Assembly: GCF_051859025.1 (NCBI RefSeq)
Contig: NZ_JBHYGL010000039.1
Location: 62,001 to 126,000 of the forward strand
From: Falsiroseomonas sp051859025
GTDB taxonomy: Bacteria > Pseudomonadota > Alphaproteobacteria > Acetobacterales > Acetobacteraceae
Length of the DNA: 64,000 bases
Direction of reading: 5' to 3'
Position numbers and translations under genes: made by a program. The notes under the pieces are model-generated. The model was not told the DNA's origin. It worked only from the letters and a program-made list of their open reading frames with translations, and did no database searches. Shown piece by piece: positions 50,591-59,363 of the stretch. The stretch's first letter is position 1; each line of letters starts with the position of its first letter.

Positions 50591-51733
50591 ATGCTCAGGC
50601 GCTCCCGCCGCGCCATGGCGGAGCCCGGTACGGTGCTGCTGGTGGCCAGCGACCCGCTGGTGATCGCGGCCACGCGCGATGCGGCGCAGCGCATGGCAGG
50701 ACCGCCCGCTGTCCTGGTGACGACCGGTGCCGAGGCCCTCGGCCGCCTCGTCGGCCCCGGCCTGGCCCCGCGCCACCTGGTGCTGGAAGGCGGCGACCGC
50801 CACAGCCCCGCCTTAATGAGCGCCCTGCGCGACCCCTTCAGCGGCACTGGCGTCGTCGTCGTCCACCGCCCGGGCCTTCCCGCCACGCCTGGCCTGCGCA
50901 GCGTCGATGCCGAAGGTGCCGCCCTGGCCGACGCCCTTATCGCCGGCGGCACGCCGGGCGAGATGCCGGCCAGCGACGTCGCGGCCCTCGCCGCCGGGCT
51001 GGACCGGGGGGAGATCACGGTCCGCTTCCAGCCCATGGTCCGCATGGCAGACCGCCGTCCCGTCCTGGTTGAGGCGCTGGCGCGCTGGGAACGCCCCGCC
51101 GCGGCGCTCGGCGCGGATCGCTTCATCCCGATGGCAGAACGCGGTGGCCTCGCCGCCCGGCTGACGCGGGCGGTGGCCCGCCGGGCACTCGGCGAACTGG
51201 CCGCGCTCGGTGCGCCGTACCGCCTGCGCATGTCCTTCAACGTCCCCCTCGCCGTGCTGGTTGAGGGCGACATGGCCTGCTGGCTGGATGCGGAGGTCCG
51301 GGCCGCCGGCCTATCATCCGATTCGCTGCTGCTGGAACTGACGGAGAGCACGGAGGTGCGGGACACCGCACTGCTCCGCCGCGCCCTGACGCGCCTGGCG
51401 CGACGCGGCTATGGCGTGCTGCTGGACGACCTCGGCCTGGACGACAAGCGGCGCAGCCTGCTGTCCCTGCCCTTCGCCGGCGTGAAGCTGGACCGCAAGC
51501 TGGTGCTGGCCATGCCGCAGAACCGCCGCGCCCGCGCGACGGTGGAAAGCCTGGTCCAGCAGGCCAGGCGCCGCGGCATGGTGGTGGTGGCGGAGGGCGT
51601 GACCGACAGCCTCACCTGGCGCGCCGCTGCCGCTGCGGGTTGCGACGTGGCGCAGGGCTTCGGCGTCGGCCGCCCCCTGCCCCCGCCCGCCTTGCCCGCC
51701 TGGGGCGCGGCCTGGCGGGCGAGCCTGGGCTGA
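50591..51733 (+). CDS. EAL-domain protein with degenerate N-terminal receiver-like region
   Basis: Predicted cyclic-di-GMP phosphodiesterase or binding protein of 380 residues. An N-terminal part of about 100 residues looks like a worn-down receiver domain (TVLLVASDPLVIAATRDAAQRM). The EAL domain has EALARW, MSFNVPLAVL, LLLELTES, LLDDLG, GVKLDRKLV, AEGVTD and QGFGVGRPLP, so the metal and base residues are kept. Loop 6 reads DLGLDDKRRS where active enzymes usually have DFGTGYSS, which could lower activity. The start was placed at ATG 50591. TTG one codon upstream is possible. Confidence 0.87.
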   Translation: MLRRSRRAMAEPGTVLLVASDPLVIAATRDAAQRMAGPPAVLVTTGAEALGRLVGPGLAPRHLVLEGGDRHSPALMSALRDPFSGTGVVVVHRPGLPATPGLRSVDAEGAALADALIAGGTPGEMPASDVAALAAGLDRGEITVRFQPMVRMADRRPVLVEALARWERPAAALGADRFIPMAERGGLAARLTRAVARRALGELAALGAPYRLRMSFNVPLAVLVEGDMACWLDAEVRAAGLSSDSLLLELTESTEVRDTALLRRALTRLARRGYGVLLDDLGLDDKRRSLLSLPFAGVKLDRKLVLAMPQNRRARATVESLVQQARRRGMVVVAEGVTDSLTWRAAAAAGCDVAQGFGVGRPLPPPALPAWGAAWRASLG

Positions 51734-51734
51734 G

Positions 51735-52904
51735 CTACCGGCCGTAGGCCTCCCGGTACAGGGCGACGATCTGGTCAGCATCCGGCACGCGCGGGTTGTT
51801 GCCCGGGCTGCCGGAGGCGAGGGCCTGCTGCGCCATGGTCGGCAGCAGCCCGTTCCACTTGTCGGCGTCGATCCCCCAGCCCGCCGGGCTCGGCACCTGC
51901 AGGTCCCGGTTCAGGGCGCGCAGTTCCTCCACCAGCGCCTGGGCGGCGGATTGGTCGCCCTCCTGCTCCGTCGCCACGCCCATGACCCGCGCGGCTTCCG
52001 CATAGCGGGCACGCCCGGCTTCGAGGCCGAAGGCCGTCACGGCGGGCAGCAGCATGGCATTCGACAATCCGTGCGGGACGTGGAAATGCGCGCCGACGGG
52101 CCGTGACATGCCATGGACCAGCGCGACCGAGGCATTGCTGAAGGCGAGGCCCGCGAGCGTCGCGCCCCGCATCATCGCCTCCCGCGCCTCCGCGTTGGAC
52201 GGATCCGCCCAGACGCGCCGCAAATTGGGCGCGATCAGGCGCATGGCGCTGCGGGCATAATCGTCGGAGACCGCATTGGCCCGCTTGCTGACGAAGGCCT
52301 CCAGCGCATGGGTCAGGCTGTCGATCCCGGTATCGGCGGTGATGCGGGCGGGCAGCGTGAAGGTCAGCTCATGGTCCACCACGGCCGCGAGCGGCAGCGC
52401 GCCGAGGCCCGCGATCAGCATCTTCTCGTCGCTGGCCGTATCCGTGATGACGGTGAAGCGCGTCGCCTCGCTGCCCGTGCCGGCCGTGGTGGGCACGCAG
52501 ATCACGGGCACGGCGCCGGTGTTCGCTGCGGCCGGCACCTTGAAGGCGCGGATATGCGTGCCCGCGGGCGCCGCGGCGAGGATCGCCATGGCCTTGGCCG
52601 TGTCCATCGGGCTGCCGCCGCCGAATCCGACCAGGCAGTCATAGGAACCCGCCTTGAGCACGGCGACGCCGGCCTCGATCACCGTATCCGTGGGGTCCGG
52701 CACCGTGTCGCTGAACACGGCGAAGGAAAGCCCCGCCGCGCGCAACGGCGCCAGCGCGCGTTCCACCATCCCGGAGGACACCATGAAGGGGTCCGTGACA
52801 ACGAGCGGCCGCGACAGGCCAAGCTGCGCCAGCACCTCCGCCAGCTTCGCCACCGACCCGCCGCCCATCAGCATCAGCCGCGGCGCCACCAATTGCATGA
52901 CCAT
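51735..52904 (-). CDS. Iron-type (group III) alcohol dehydrogenase
   Basis: NAD(P)-dependent, iron-activated dehydrogenase of 389 residues. Family signatures are GFGGGSPMDTAKAMA (nucleotide), VPTTAGTGSEATRF, GIDSLTHALEAFVSKRAN with metal ligands Asp and His, and ALVHGMSRPVGAHFHVPHGLSNAMLLP with two further His ligands. Two in-frame ATGs three codons apart could start it. The gene ends 1 bp from the convergent EAL gene. The substrate alcohol is not deducible. Confidence 0.92.
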   Translation of the reverse strand: MVMQLVAPRLMLMGGGSVAKLAEVLAQLGLSRPLVVTDPFMVSSGMVERALAPLRAAGLSFAVFSDTVPDPTDTVIEAGVAVLKAGSYDCLVGFGGGSPMDTAKAMAILAAAPAGTHIRAFKVPAAANTGAVPVICVPTTAGTGSEATRFTVITDTASDEKMLIAGLGALPLAAVVDHELTFTLPARITADTGIDSLTHALEAFVSKRANAVSDDYARSAMRLIAPNLRRVWADPSNAEAREAMMRGATLAGLAFSNASVALVHGMSRPVGAHFHVPHGLSNAMLLPAVTAFGLEAGRARYAEAARVMGVATEQEGDQSAAQALVEELRALNRDLQVPSPAGWGIDADKWNGLLPTMAQQALASGSPGNNPRVPDADQIVALYREAYGR

Positions 52905-52975
52905 GGCCGGCCCTCCCTTTTGACGGGCGGAGATTACGGGCAGGCTGGACGGACGGCCAGGGAGGGCGCGGCAGG

Positions 52976-53386
52976 ATGACGCAGGATGTGCTGGCGGCCT
53001 GGTACGCCGCCATCAGGGCCGGTGATTCGGCCGCGCTGGCGGCGGTCGCCACGCCCGACCTCGCCATCACCTATTCCGGCCGTCCCGGCCTGCTGCCCTG
53101 GAGCGGCAACTGGCACGGCGTGGATGAGGCCATGCGCTTCTTCGCCGCCGTGGCACAGCACCTGGAGGTGCTGGAGGTGACGCCGCTTCGCCGCGTGACG
53201 GAGGGCGACACCGTGCTGGTCGTGCTGTCCGGCCGCTGGCGAGCGCGTGCCACGGGGCGGGAGGTCGCCGCGCGGGTGGCGAATGTCTTCACCCTGCGCG
53301 AAGGCCGCGTCGCTGCCTATGAAGTCTTCCACGATACCGCCGCACTGTGGGAGGCGCTGCGCGGCGACGCCCTACCCGATGCCTGA
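52976..53386 (+). CDS. SnoaL/NTF2-like fold protein
   Basis: 136-residue protein of the NTF2-like superfamily: MTQDVLAAWYAAIRAGDSAALAAVATPDLAITYSG at the start, then GVDEAMRFFAAVAQHLEVLEVTPLRRVTEGDTVLVVLSGRWRARATGREVAARVANVFTLREGRVAAYEVFHDTAALWEAL. Such proteins are small-molecule binders or isomerases, and no catalytic assignment is possible here. It is divergent from the alcohol dehydrogenase gene and its 3' end overlaps the convergent ABC ATPase gene by 15 bp. Confidence 0.8.
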   Translation: MTQDVLAAWYAAIRAGDSAALAAVATPDLAITYSGRPGLLPWSGNWHGVDEAMRFFAAVAQHLEVLEVTPLRRVTEGDTVLVVLSGRWRARATGREVAARVANVFTLREGRVAAYEVFHDTAALWEALRGDALPDA

Positions 53387-54436
53387 CGCGCGCCGTTCCT
53401 TCGCCGCGGCATAAAGCGCCAGGCGCCGTGTCGCGAGTTCCGACAGGCCCTCGCCCGCCTCGGCCTCGAAGGGCGGCAGCGTCTCGGCCAGGTGGCAGGC
53501 GACGCGCGTGCCGGCGGCGATGTCGCGCAGCGCCGGCATTTCCTTGCGGCAGATGTCCTGCACGAAGGGGCAGCGCGTGTGGAAGCGGCAGCCGCTCGGC
53601 GGGTTCATCGGGCTGGGCACGTCGCCACCGAGTGGCGTGACCTGCCCGCGCCGGCGCGGATCGGGGTGCGGGATCGCCCGCAGCAGGGCGCGCGTATAGG
53701 GATGGCGCGGCATGGCGAACAGGTCGCGCTTCGGCGCCGTCTCGACGATCTGGCCAAGATACATGACTGCCACGCGATCAGCCATGTGCCGCACCACGGC
53801 CAGGTCATGCGCGATGAAGAGGTAGGACAGCCCGAACTGCCGTTGCAAATCCTTGAGCAGGTTGACCACCTGCGCCTGGATCGAGACATCCAGCGCGCTG
53901 ACGGGCTCATCGCAGACGATGAGGTCCGGCTGCACCGCCAGCGCGCGCGCGATGCCGATGCGCTGGCGCTGGCCGCCGCTGAATTCATGCGGGTAGCGCT
54001 GTGCATGGAAGGGCGCGAGGCCGACGAGGCGCAGCAATTCCTGCACCCGGGCCTCCCGCGACTTCGCATCGCCGATGCCATGCACCTCCATCGGCTCGGC
54101 GATGGTCTCGCCGACGCGGAGCCGCGGGTTCAGGCTGGCATAGGGGTCCTGGAACACGACCTGCACGCGGCGCCGCAGCGTGCGCAAGGCGGCACCCGAC
54201 ACCTCCTGCCCATCGAAGCGGACCGTCCCGGCGGTGGGCTCGATAAGGCGGAGCACGAGGCGCGCGGTGGTGGATTTCCCGCAGCCGGATTCGCCGACGA
54301 GGGCGAGCGTTTCGCCCCTTTCGATGCGGAAGGACACGCCATCAACGGCCCGTACCGTGCCGACCTGGCGCGCCACCACGATGCCCTGGCGGACGGGATA
54401 ATGCTTGGTAAGGTCGGTGACTTCCAGCAGGCTCAT
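53372..54436 (-). CDS. Peptide-type ABC importer ATPase (DppF/OppF-like)
   Basis: Second ATPase of a Dpp/Opp-type importer, 354 residues. Walker A is GESGCGKST, the Q-loop is VVFQDPYASLNPR, the signature is FSGGQRQRIGIARAL and Walker B is LIVCDEPVSALD. The C-terminal oligopeptide-transporter extension carries the Cys motif CRFHTRCPFVQDICRKEMP, typical of the cluster-binding region of this subfamily. It overlaps the partner ATPase gene (ATGA) and is the last gene of the operon. Confidence 0.93.
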   Translation of the reverse strand: MSLLEVTDLTKHYPVRQGIVVARQVGTVRAVDGVSFRIERGETLALVGESGCGKSTTARLVLRLIEPTAGTVRFDGQEVSGAALRTLRRRVQVVFQDPYASLNPRLRVGETIAEPMEVHGIGDAKSREARVQELLRLVGLAPFHAQRYPHEFSGGQRQRIGIARALAVQPDLIVCDEPVSALDVSIQAQVVNLLKDLQRQFGLSYLFIAHDLAVVRHMADRVAVMYLGQIVETAPKRDLFAMPRHPYTRALLRAIPHPDPRRRGQVTPLGGDVPSPMNPPSGCRFHTRCPFVQDICRKEMPALRDIAAGTRVACHLAETLPPFEAEAGEGLSELATRRLALYAAAKERRASGIG

Positions 54437-55425
54437 CGGGCGAGTTCCACCGCGCTTTCGACCGGGGCGCGGATGCAGGCGGCGAAGTGGCCGGGCTCGA
54501 TCTCATCCAGCGGCGGCTGGGCGGCGGTGCAGGCCTCGATCGCAAAGGGGCAGCGCGGGTTGAAGCGGCAGCCCTGCGGCAGCGCGAAGGGCGGCGGCAC
54601 CGCGCCCTCGATCGCCAGCAGGCGGTCACGATCCTCATCGAGGCGGGGGACGGAGCCCAGCAGTCCGAGCGTGTAGGGATGCTGCGGGCTGCCGAAGAGA
54701 TCGCGCGCGCTGGCGCGTTCCGCGACGCGGCCGGCATACATCACGGCGACCTCATCGGCCATTTCGGCGACCACGCCGAGGTCATGGGTGATGAGGATGA
54801 TGGACATCCCCGTCTCCGCCTGCAGGTCGCGCAGCAGGTCCAGGATCTGCGCCTGCACCGTCACGTCCAGCGCCGTCGTCGGTTCATCGGCGATGAGCAG
54901 CTTCGGCTTGCAGGCGAGCGCCATCGCAATCATCACGCGCTGGCGCATGCCACCACTGAGTTGGTGCGGAAATTCGTCGTAGCGCCGCGCGGGTGCCGGG
55001 ATGCGCACGCGTTCCAGCGCGGCGATGGCGCGTTCTTTCAACTCGGCGGCGCCGGCGCGCGGATCATGGGCGCGCATCGCCTCCGTGATCTGGAGCCCAA
55101 TGGGATGCACCGGGTTCAGGCTCGTCATCGGTTCCTGGAAGATCATCGCGACCTGGCCGCCGCGCACGGCGCGCATCTCGCTGGTGGAAAGCGTCAGCAG
55201 GTCACGCCCTTCCAGCAGCACGCGCCCGGCGGCGACACGCCCCGGCGGCGGCACCAGGCGCATGATGGAAAGCGACAGCATGGACTTGCCGCAGCCGCTC
55301 TCCCCCACGATGCCGAGGGTGCGGCCGCGCGGCACGTCCAGGCTCACGCCATCCACCGCGGCGATGTCGCCATTGGCGCTGCGGAATACCGTCCGCAGCC
55401 CCTGGATTTCGAGGAGCGGGCTCAC
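54433..55425 (-). CDS. Peptide-type ABC importer ATPase (DppD/OppD-like)
   Basis: First ATPase of the importer, 330 residues. Walker A is GESGCGKSM, the Q-loop VAMIFQEPMTSLNPVHPIG, the signature LSGGMRQRVMIAMAL and Walker B LLIADEPTTALD. The C-terminal Cys motif CRFNPRCPFAIEAC is present. The start is a GTG at 55425 that overlaps the stop of the upstream amidohydrolase gene. A longer in-frame extension crosses that gene and was rejected. Confidence 0.92.
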   Translation of the reverse strand: MSPLLEIQGLRTVFRSANGDIAAVDGVSLDVPRGRTLGIVGESGCGKSMLSLSIMRLVPPPGRVAAGRVLLEGRDLLTLSTSEMRAVRGGQVAMIFQEPMTSLNPVHPIGLQITEAMRAHDPRAGAAELKERAIAALERVRIPAPARRYDEFPHQLSGGMRQRVMIAMALACKPKLLIADEPTTALDVTVQAQILDLLRDLQAETGMSIILITHDLGVVAEMADEVAVMYAGRVAERASARDLFGSPQHPYTLGLLGSVPRLDEDRDRLLAIEGAVPPPFALPQGCRFNPRCPFAIEACTAAQPPLDEIEPGHFAACIRAPVESAVELAR

Positions 55426-56855
55426 GACCACCGGAAGGTCGGCGGGCTCGATACCTCGACCGGACGATGTGCCCAATCCTGCGAGGGCGCTCGCTCCACG
55501 ATGCGCTTCTGCGCCTCGTTCAGATGCTCCGCCGCCGCGGCGTAGTCCATGGTCAGCACCTCGCCATCGCCAACGACCTTGATGCCATCGACGAAGACGT
55601 CCTTCACCGCGCGGTCGCCCGCGGCATAGACCAGGCTGCGGACGGGGTCGCGGGAGGGGCGCATGCGGGGATGGGTGACATCGACCAGCACGAAGTCGGC
55701 CCGCGCGCCGGCGGCGAGGCGCCCGATATCGTCGCGCCCCAGGGCCTGCGCGCCGCCGACCGTCGCGGCGTCGAACAACTCCGTCGTCGTCATGCTCCGC
55801 GGGTCATTGGCCTGAGTGCGGGCGAGGTAGGCGGCCAGCCGCATCTCATCCAGCATGTTGTGCGGATAGGTATCGGTGCCGAGGCCCATGTTCACGCCGG
55901 CACGCTTGTACCGGCCGAAATGCTTCAGCGTGATGCCGCGGCGCGCGAAGACGGTCGGGCAATGCGCGACCGTCGTGCCGGTTTCCGCCAGGCGCTTCAT
56001 GTCCGTATCCGTCCACCACTTCGTGGAGGGATGGTCGTCCAGGAAGATGCCATGGCCGATGATGCTCCGCTCGCTCAGCAATCCCATGCTGTCGAGCCAG
56101 CCGATCGGTGTCTTGCCGTGCCGGCGGGTGATCTCGTGGAACTCGACCACGGATTGCGCGGCATGGATCTGCCAGGAGACTCCGCGCTTGCCGGCTTCCT
56201 GGAAGCTCTCCTTCAGCAGCGTGTCCGTGCAGGTATCGATCTGCGCCGGCACGACCATGCCGAAGAGGCGGCCGCTCTCATGCTGCTCCGCACGTTCGAT
56301 CAGCGTCAGCGCTTCCGCCATAGCCTTCTCGCCGGCGGCCTCGTCCCATTCGTATTCGACGACATGGCCGTTCTTGGTGAACCACTTCGCCGACTTGAAC
56401 ATGGGCGCGATGCAGACGCGCATGCCGGATTCCGCCAGCAGATCCATCCAGCCGGGATGGGCCATGGACAGATCCGCGACCGTCGTGACGCCGGAGAGCA
56501 GGAGTTCCGACAGCGCCACGCGCACGCAACTCGGCACCGCTTCGGAATCCGCGCGGAAGATCGGCATGAATTCATAGAGCGAGGAATTGTAGAGGCCGGG
56601 GCTGCCGATCTCATCGATCAGCCCCTTGTTCATCGGCTCGCTGGAAGGGTGCGAGTGGATGTTGACCAGGCCGGGCATGACCATCAGGCCGCGCCCGCTG
56701 ATCTCCTCCTCCGCCGGGCCGGTGTAGCCACGGCCCACGAAGGTGAGGGCCCCACCCTCGAACGCCACATCGGCGTCCGAGAGATAGGTGTGGGACTTGG
56801 TCGAAGCATCCCAGGCGACGACGAGGTCCGCGTTGCGGATGACGGTGATGGCCAT
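55422..56855 (-). CDS. Amidohydrolase (chlorohydrolase/deaminase-type) in a peptide ABC operon
   Basis: Metal-dependent hydrolase of 477 residues related to the TRZ/ATZ and cytosine-deaminase group. The HxH metal site is in GLVNIHSHPSSEP. Further motifs are SWQIHAAQSVVEF, IIGHGIFLDDHPSTKWW, TTVAHCPTVFARRG and GLGTDTYPHNMLDEMRLAAYL with the catalytic Asp. It sits between the binding-protein gene and the ATPase genes of an ABC importer and overlaps the latter, so it probably acts on the imported substrate. The substrate is unknown. Confidence 0.88.
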   Translation of the reverse strand: MAITVIRNADLVVAWDASTKSHTYLSDADVAFEGGALTFVGRGYTGPAEEEISGRGLMVMPGLVNIHSHPSSEPMNKGLIDEIGSPGLYNSSLYEFMPIFRADSEAVPSCVRVALSELLLSGVTTVADLSMAHPGWMDLLAESGMRVCIAPMFKSAKWFTKNGHVVEYEWDEAAGEKAMAEALTLIERAEQHESGRLFGMVVPAQIDTCTDTLLKESFQEAGKRGVSWQIHAAQSVVEFHEITRRHGKTPIGWLDSMGLLSERSIIGHGIFLDDHPSTKWWTDTDMKRLAETGTTVAHCPTVFARRGITLKHFGRYKRAGVNMGLGTDTYPHNMLDEMRLAAYLARTQANDPRSMTTTELFDAATVGGAQALGRDDIGRLAAGARADFVLVDVTHPRMRPSRDPVRSLVYAAGDRAVKDVFVDGIKVVGDGEVLTMDYAAAAEHLNEAQKRIVERAPSQDWAHRPVEVSSPPTFRWS

Positions 56856-56871
56856 GCCCGTGGCTCCTTCC

Positions 56872-58476
56872 CTACCGAACGATCCGCATGTCCAGCGCCT
56901 TGTAGACGCCGATGCCGTAGAGGCCATGCGTGCGGATGCCGGTCACGCGGTTGCTGTTGCCGACATAGATGTTCTCGCGCGCCGTGGTCAGCCAGGGCGC
57001 TTCCTCCGCCAGCTTGCGCTGGAGCAGGGCGAGGGCACGGGCGCGCACGGCGGGGTCGGTCGCGCTGCGCGCCTCATCCAGCCAGGCATCGGTCTCGGGG
57101 TCGTTCCAGTTCATCCGGTTCGGGCTCGGCCGCGCGCGGCTGTGCCAGTAGAGCGACAGCGCATCGCCCGCGGAGAAGTAGGGGTAGGACAGGAAAAGGG
57201 CATCGAATTCCTGCGTCGCCATGCGGCCCCAGGCGACGGTCGCGTCGAAGAGCTGGATGCGCATCTCGATGCCGACGCGGCGCAGCGCCTGCTGGATGAT
57301 CTCGCCCTGGCGCTGGTTCTCCAGCGTGTTGATGCCGTAGGTCAGGAAGGTGGCACGCTGCCCGTCCTTCACGCGCACGCCATCGGTGCCCATCCGCCAG
57401 CCGGCCTCGTCCAGCGTACGGGCGGCGGCGGCGGGATCGAAGCGCGGGACCATCGCATCGGACTGCGCGTCATAGTCCAGCGTGTTAGGGTTCACGATGT
57501 TCAGCGCGGGCTGCGCATGACCGAACCACACGGCGCGGACCAGGGCGGTGCGGTCCACGGCCTGGTGGATGGCGCGGCGCACGGCGCGATCGCTGACGAC
57601 CGGCTTGTCCACCTTGAAGCCGAGGTAGTAGTCCCAGAAGTAGTTGGGCTGCGTCGTCACCGTCACGCTCGGCACGCGACGCACACTGTCCACCGCCACC
57701 ATCGGGATGTACTGCGTGACGTCGGCCTGGCCGGTCTGCAGGGCCGCGAGGCGCGCCGTCGCTTCCGGCACGACGCGCCAGACAATGCGCTCGACATGCG
57801 CGGGGCCCCGATTCTCGAAGATCGGCGGGCCCCAGCGGTAGCTCGGATGGCGCGTCAGCACCAATTCGCTGCGCGGCGTCCAGGATGCCCAGCAATAGGG
57901 CCCGGTGCCGTTGAAGCCCTGCGTGCCGAAATTGTCGCCGAGGCGTTCCACCGTCGCGCGGTCGATGATGCCTGCGAAGAACAGCGTGAGCTGGGACAGA
58001 AGCTCGCTGAACGGCGTGTGGAGTTCGTATTCGACGGTGTAGGGATCGACGGCGCGGATCTCCTTCACCGGGCCGGCGCGCCAGGCGACGGGGCTGCGCG
58101 TGGCGGGGGCGATCCAGCGGTTGATGGAATAGACGACGTCGTCCGCCGTCATGGGCTTGCCGTCGCAGAAGGTGACGTCGCGGCGCAGGCGGAAGGTATA
58201 GAGCTTGCCGTCCGGAGACACTGTCCAGCTTTCCGCCAGGCCCGGGCGGATGGTGCGCTGGTCCCAATCCATGCTGACCAGCGTGTCGGTCATCAGGGTC
58301 ACGATCTCACCAGCGCCGCGGGCGGTGCTGCGGTGCAAATCATAGCGATCCGCATCGATCTCCCGCATGAAGACCGCGGTGTTGCGCGGCGTCTGCGCGG
58401 CAGAGGGCAAGGCGGGCAGCGTGGCGGCCAATGCGGCGGCGGCGATCATGCCGCGGCGGAGCAGTCCGGTTCTCAT
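56872..58476 (-). CDS. ABC importer substrate-binding protein (family 5)
   Basis: Periplasmic receptor of the DppA/OppA family, 534 residues, with the signal peptide MRTGLLRRGMIAAAALAATLPALPSAAQ. Core features are IRPGLAESWTVSPDGKLYTFRLRRDVTFCDGKPMTADDVVYSINRW, NGTGPYCWASWTPRSELVLTRHPSYRWG and DRAVRRAIHQAVDRTALVRAVWFG. The start at MRTGLL gives a proper signal peptide. A longer in-frame start does not. It lies between the permease genes and the amidohydrolase gene. The ligand may be a peptide or an amide-like compound. Confidence 0.93.
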   Translation of the reverse strand: MRTGLLRRGMIAAAALAATLPALPSAAQTPRNTAVFMREIDADRYDLHRSTARGAGEIVTLMTDTLVSMDWDQRTIRPGLAESWTVSPDGKLYTFRLRRDVTFCDGKPMTADDVVYSINRWIAPATRSPVAWRAGPVKEIRAVDPYTVEYELHTPFSELLSQLTLFFAGIIDRATVERLGDNFGTQGFNGTGPYCWASWTPRSELVLTRHPSYRWGPPIFENRGPAHVERIVWRVVPEATARLAALQTGQADVTQYIPMVAVDSVRRVPSVTVTTQPNYFWDYYLGFKVDKPVVSDRAVRRAIHQAVDRTALVRAVWFGHAQPALNIVNPNTLDYDAQSDAMVPRFDPAAAARTLDEAGWRMGTDGVRVKDGQRATFLTYGINTLENQRQGEIIQQALRRVGIEMRIQLFDATVAWGRMATQEFDALFLSYPYFSAGDALSLYWHSRARPSPNRMNWNDPETDAWLDEARSATDPAVRARALALLQRKLAEEAPWLTTARENIYVGNSNRVTGIRTHGLYGIGVYKALDMRIVR

Positions 58477-58511
58477 GCTTGTTCTCCCTGCTTGGTTCTG
58501 GATGCGGAGGA

Positions 58512-59363
58512 TCATACGCGGAGCCTGGGGTCGAGCGCATCGCGCAGCGCATCCCCCAGCACGTTGAAGGCGAGGACGATGACGAAGATCGCCACCGAAG
58601 GGATCACGCTGATATGCGGTGCGAAGAACAGGAAGGTGCGCCCCTGCGCCGCCATGGCACCGAGTTCCGCGATCGGCGCCTGCGCGCCGAGGCCGAGGAA
58701 GGACAGCGCCGATCCCAGCAGTATCACCTGCCCGAAGCGCAGCGTGGCGAAGACCAGGATGGGGGAGAGGCAGTTCGGCATCAGATGCCGCCAGATCAGC
58801 CGAGCATCCCCCATGCCCTGGGCGCGGGCGGCCTCGATGTAGTCGAGCCCCAGCACCACCAGCGCGGTGGATCGCGCGATGCGCGCCATCAGCGGCACGG
58901 TCGCCACCGACAGCGCGATGACCACCGCCGTCACGCCCGGCCCGGCGATGGCCGCGATGGCGAGCCCGAAGAGGATGGCGGGAAAGGACAGCATGATGTC
59001 GGCCAGGCGCATCAGCAGGCCATCCACGCGCCGGTAATAGGCCGCGCAGAACCCGATCGCGACGCCAAGCACGCCGCCGAAGCCGAGGCTGAGCGCGCCC
59101 ATCATCAGCGTGACGCGCAACCCATGCAGCAAGCGGGACAGCATATCCCTGCCCTGCCCGTCCGTTCCCAGCAGGTAGTCACCGCCTGGCGGCTGCATGA
59201 TCGCCATCAGGTCGGTCTCATAGGGATCATGGGGCGCCAACCACGGTGCCAGCAGCGCCGCCAGGATCACCAGCGCCACCAGCCCCGCCGCCACCGCCGC
59301 GGCCGGTTCGCGCAGCAGCACGCGCAGGGTGGAGGGGCGGGCGGGTGGCTGCACGCCGCTCAT
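58512..59363 (-). CDS. ABC importer permease (DppC/OppC-like)
   Basis: Inner-membrane permease of 283 residues with five to six helices. The N-terminal OppC-type segment includes LLAPWLAPHDPYETDL and YLLGTDGQGRDMLSRLLHGLRVTL. The EAA loop YIEAARAQGMGDARLIWRHLMPNCLSPILV contacts the ATPases. The C-terminus ends LAFNVLGDALRDALDPRLRV, which is typical. It overlaps the DppB-like gene by 4 bp (ATGA). Confidence 0.94.
   Translation of the reverse strand: MSGVQPPARPSTLRVLLREPAAAVAAGLVALVILAALLAPWLAPHDPYETDLMAIMQPPGGDYLLGTDGQGRDMLSRLLHGLRVTLMMGALSLGFGGVLGVAIGFCAAYYRRVDGLLMRLADIMLSFPAILFGLAIAAIAGPGVTAVVIALSVATVPLMARIARSTALVVLGLDYIEAARAQGMGDARLIWRHLMPNCLSPILVFATLRFGQVILLGSALSFLGLGAQAPIAELGAMAAQGRTFLFFAPHISVIPSVAIFVIVLAFNVLGDALRDALDPRLRV

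Noticed and set aside
55467..58842. Plus-strand frames opposite the amidohydrolase and binding-protein genes
   Set aside because: Shadow composition, and the minus-strand genes are supported by motifs and tight overlaps.
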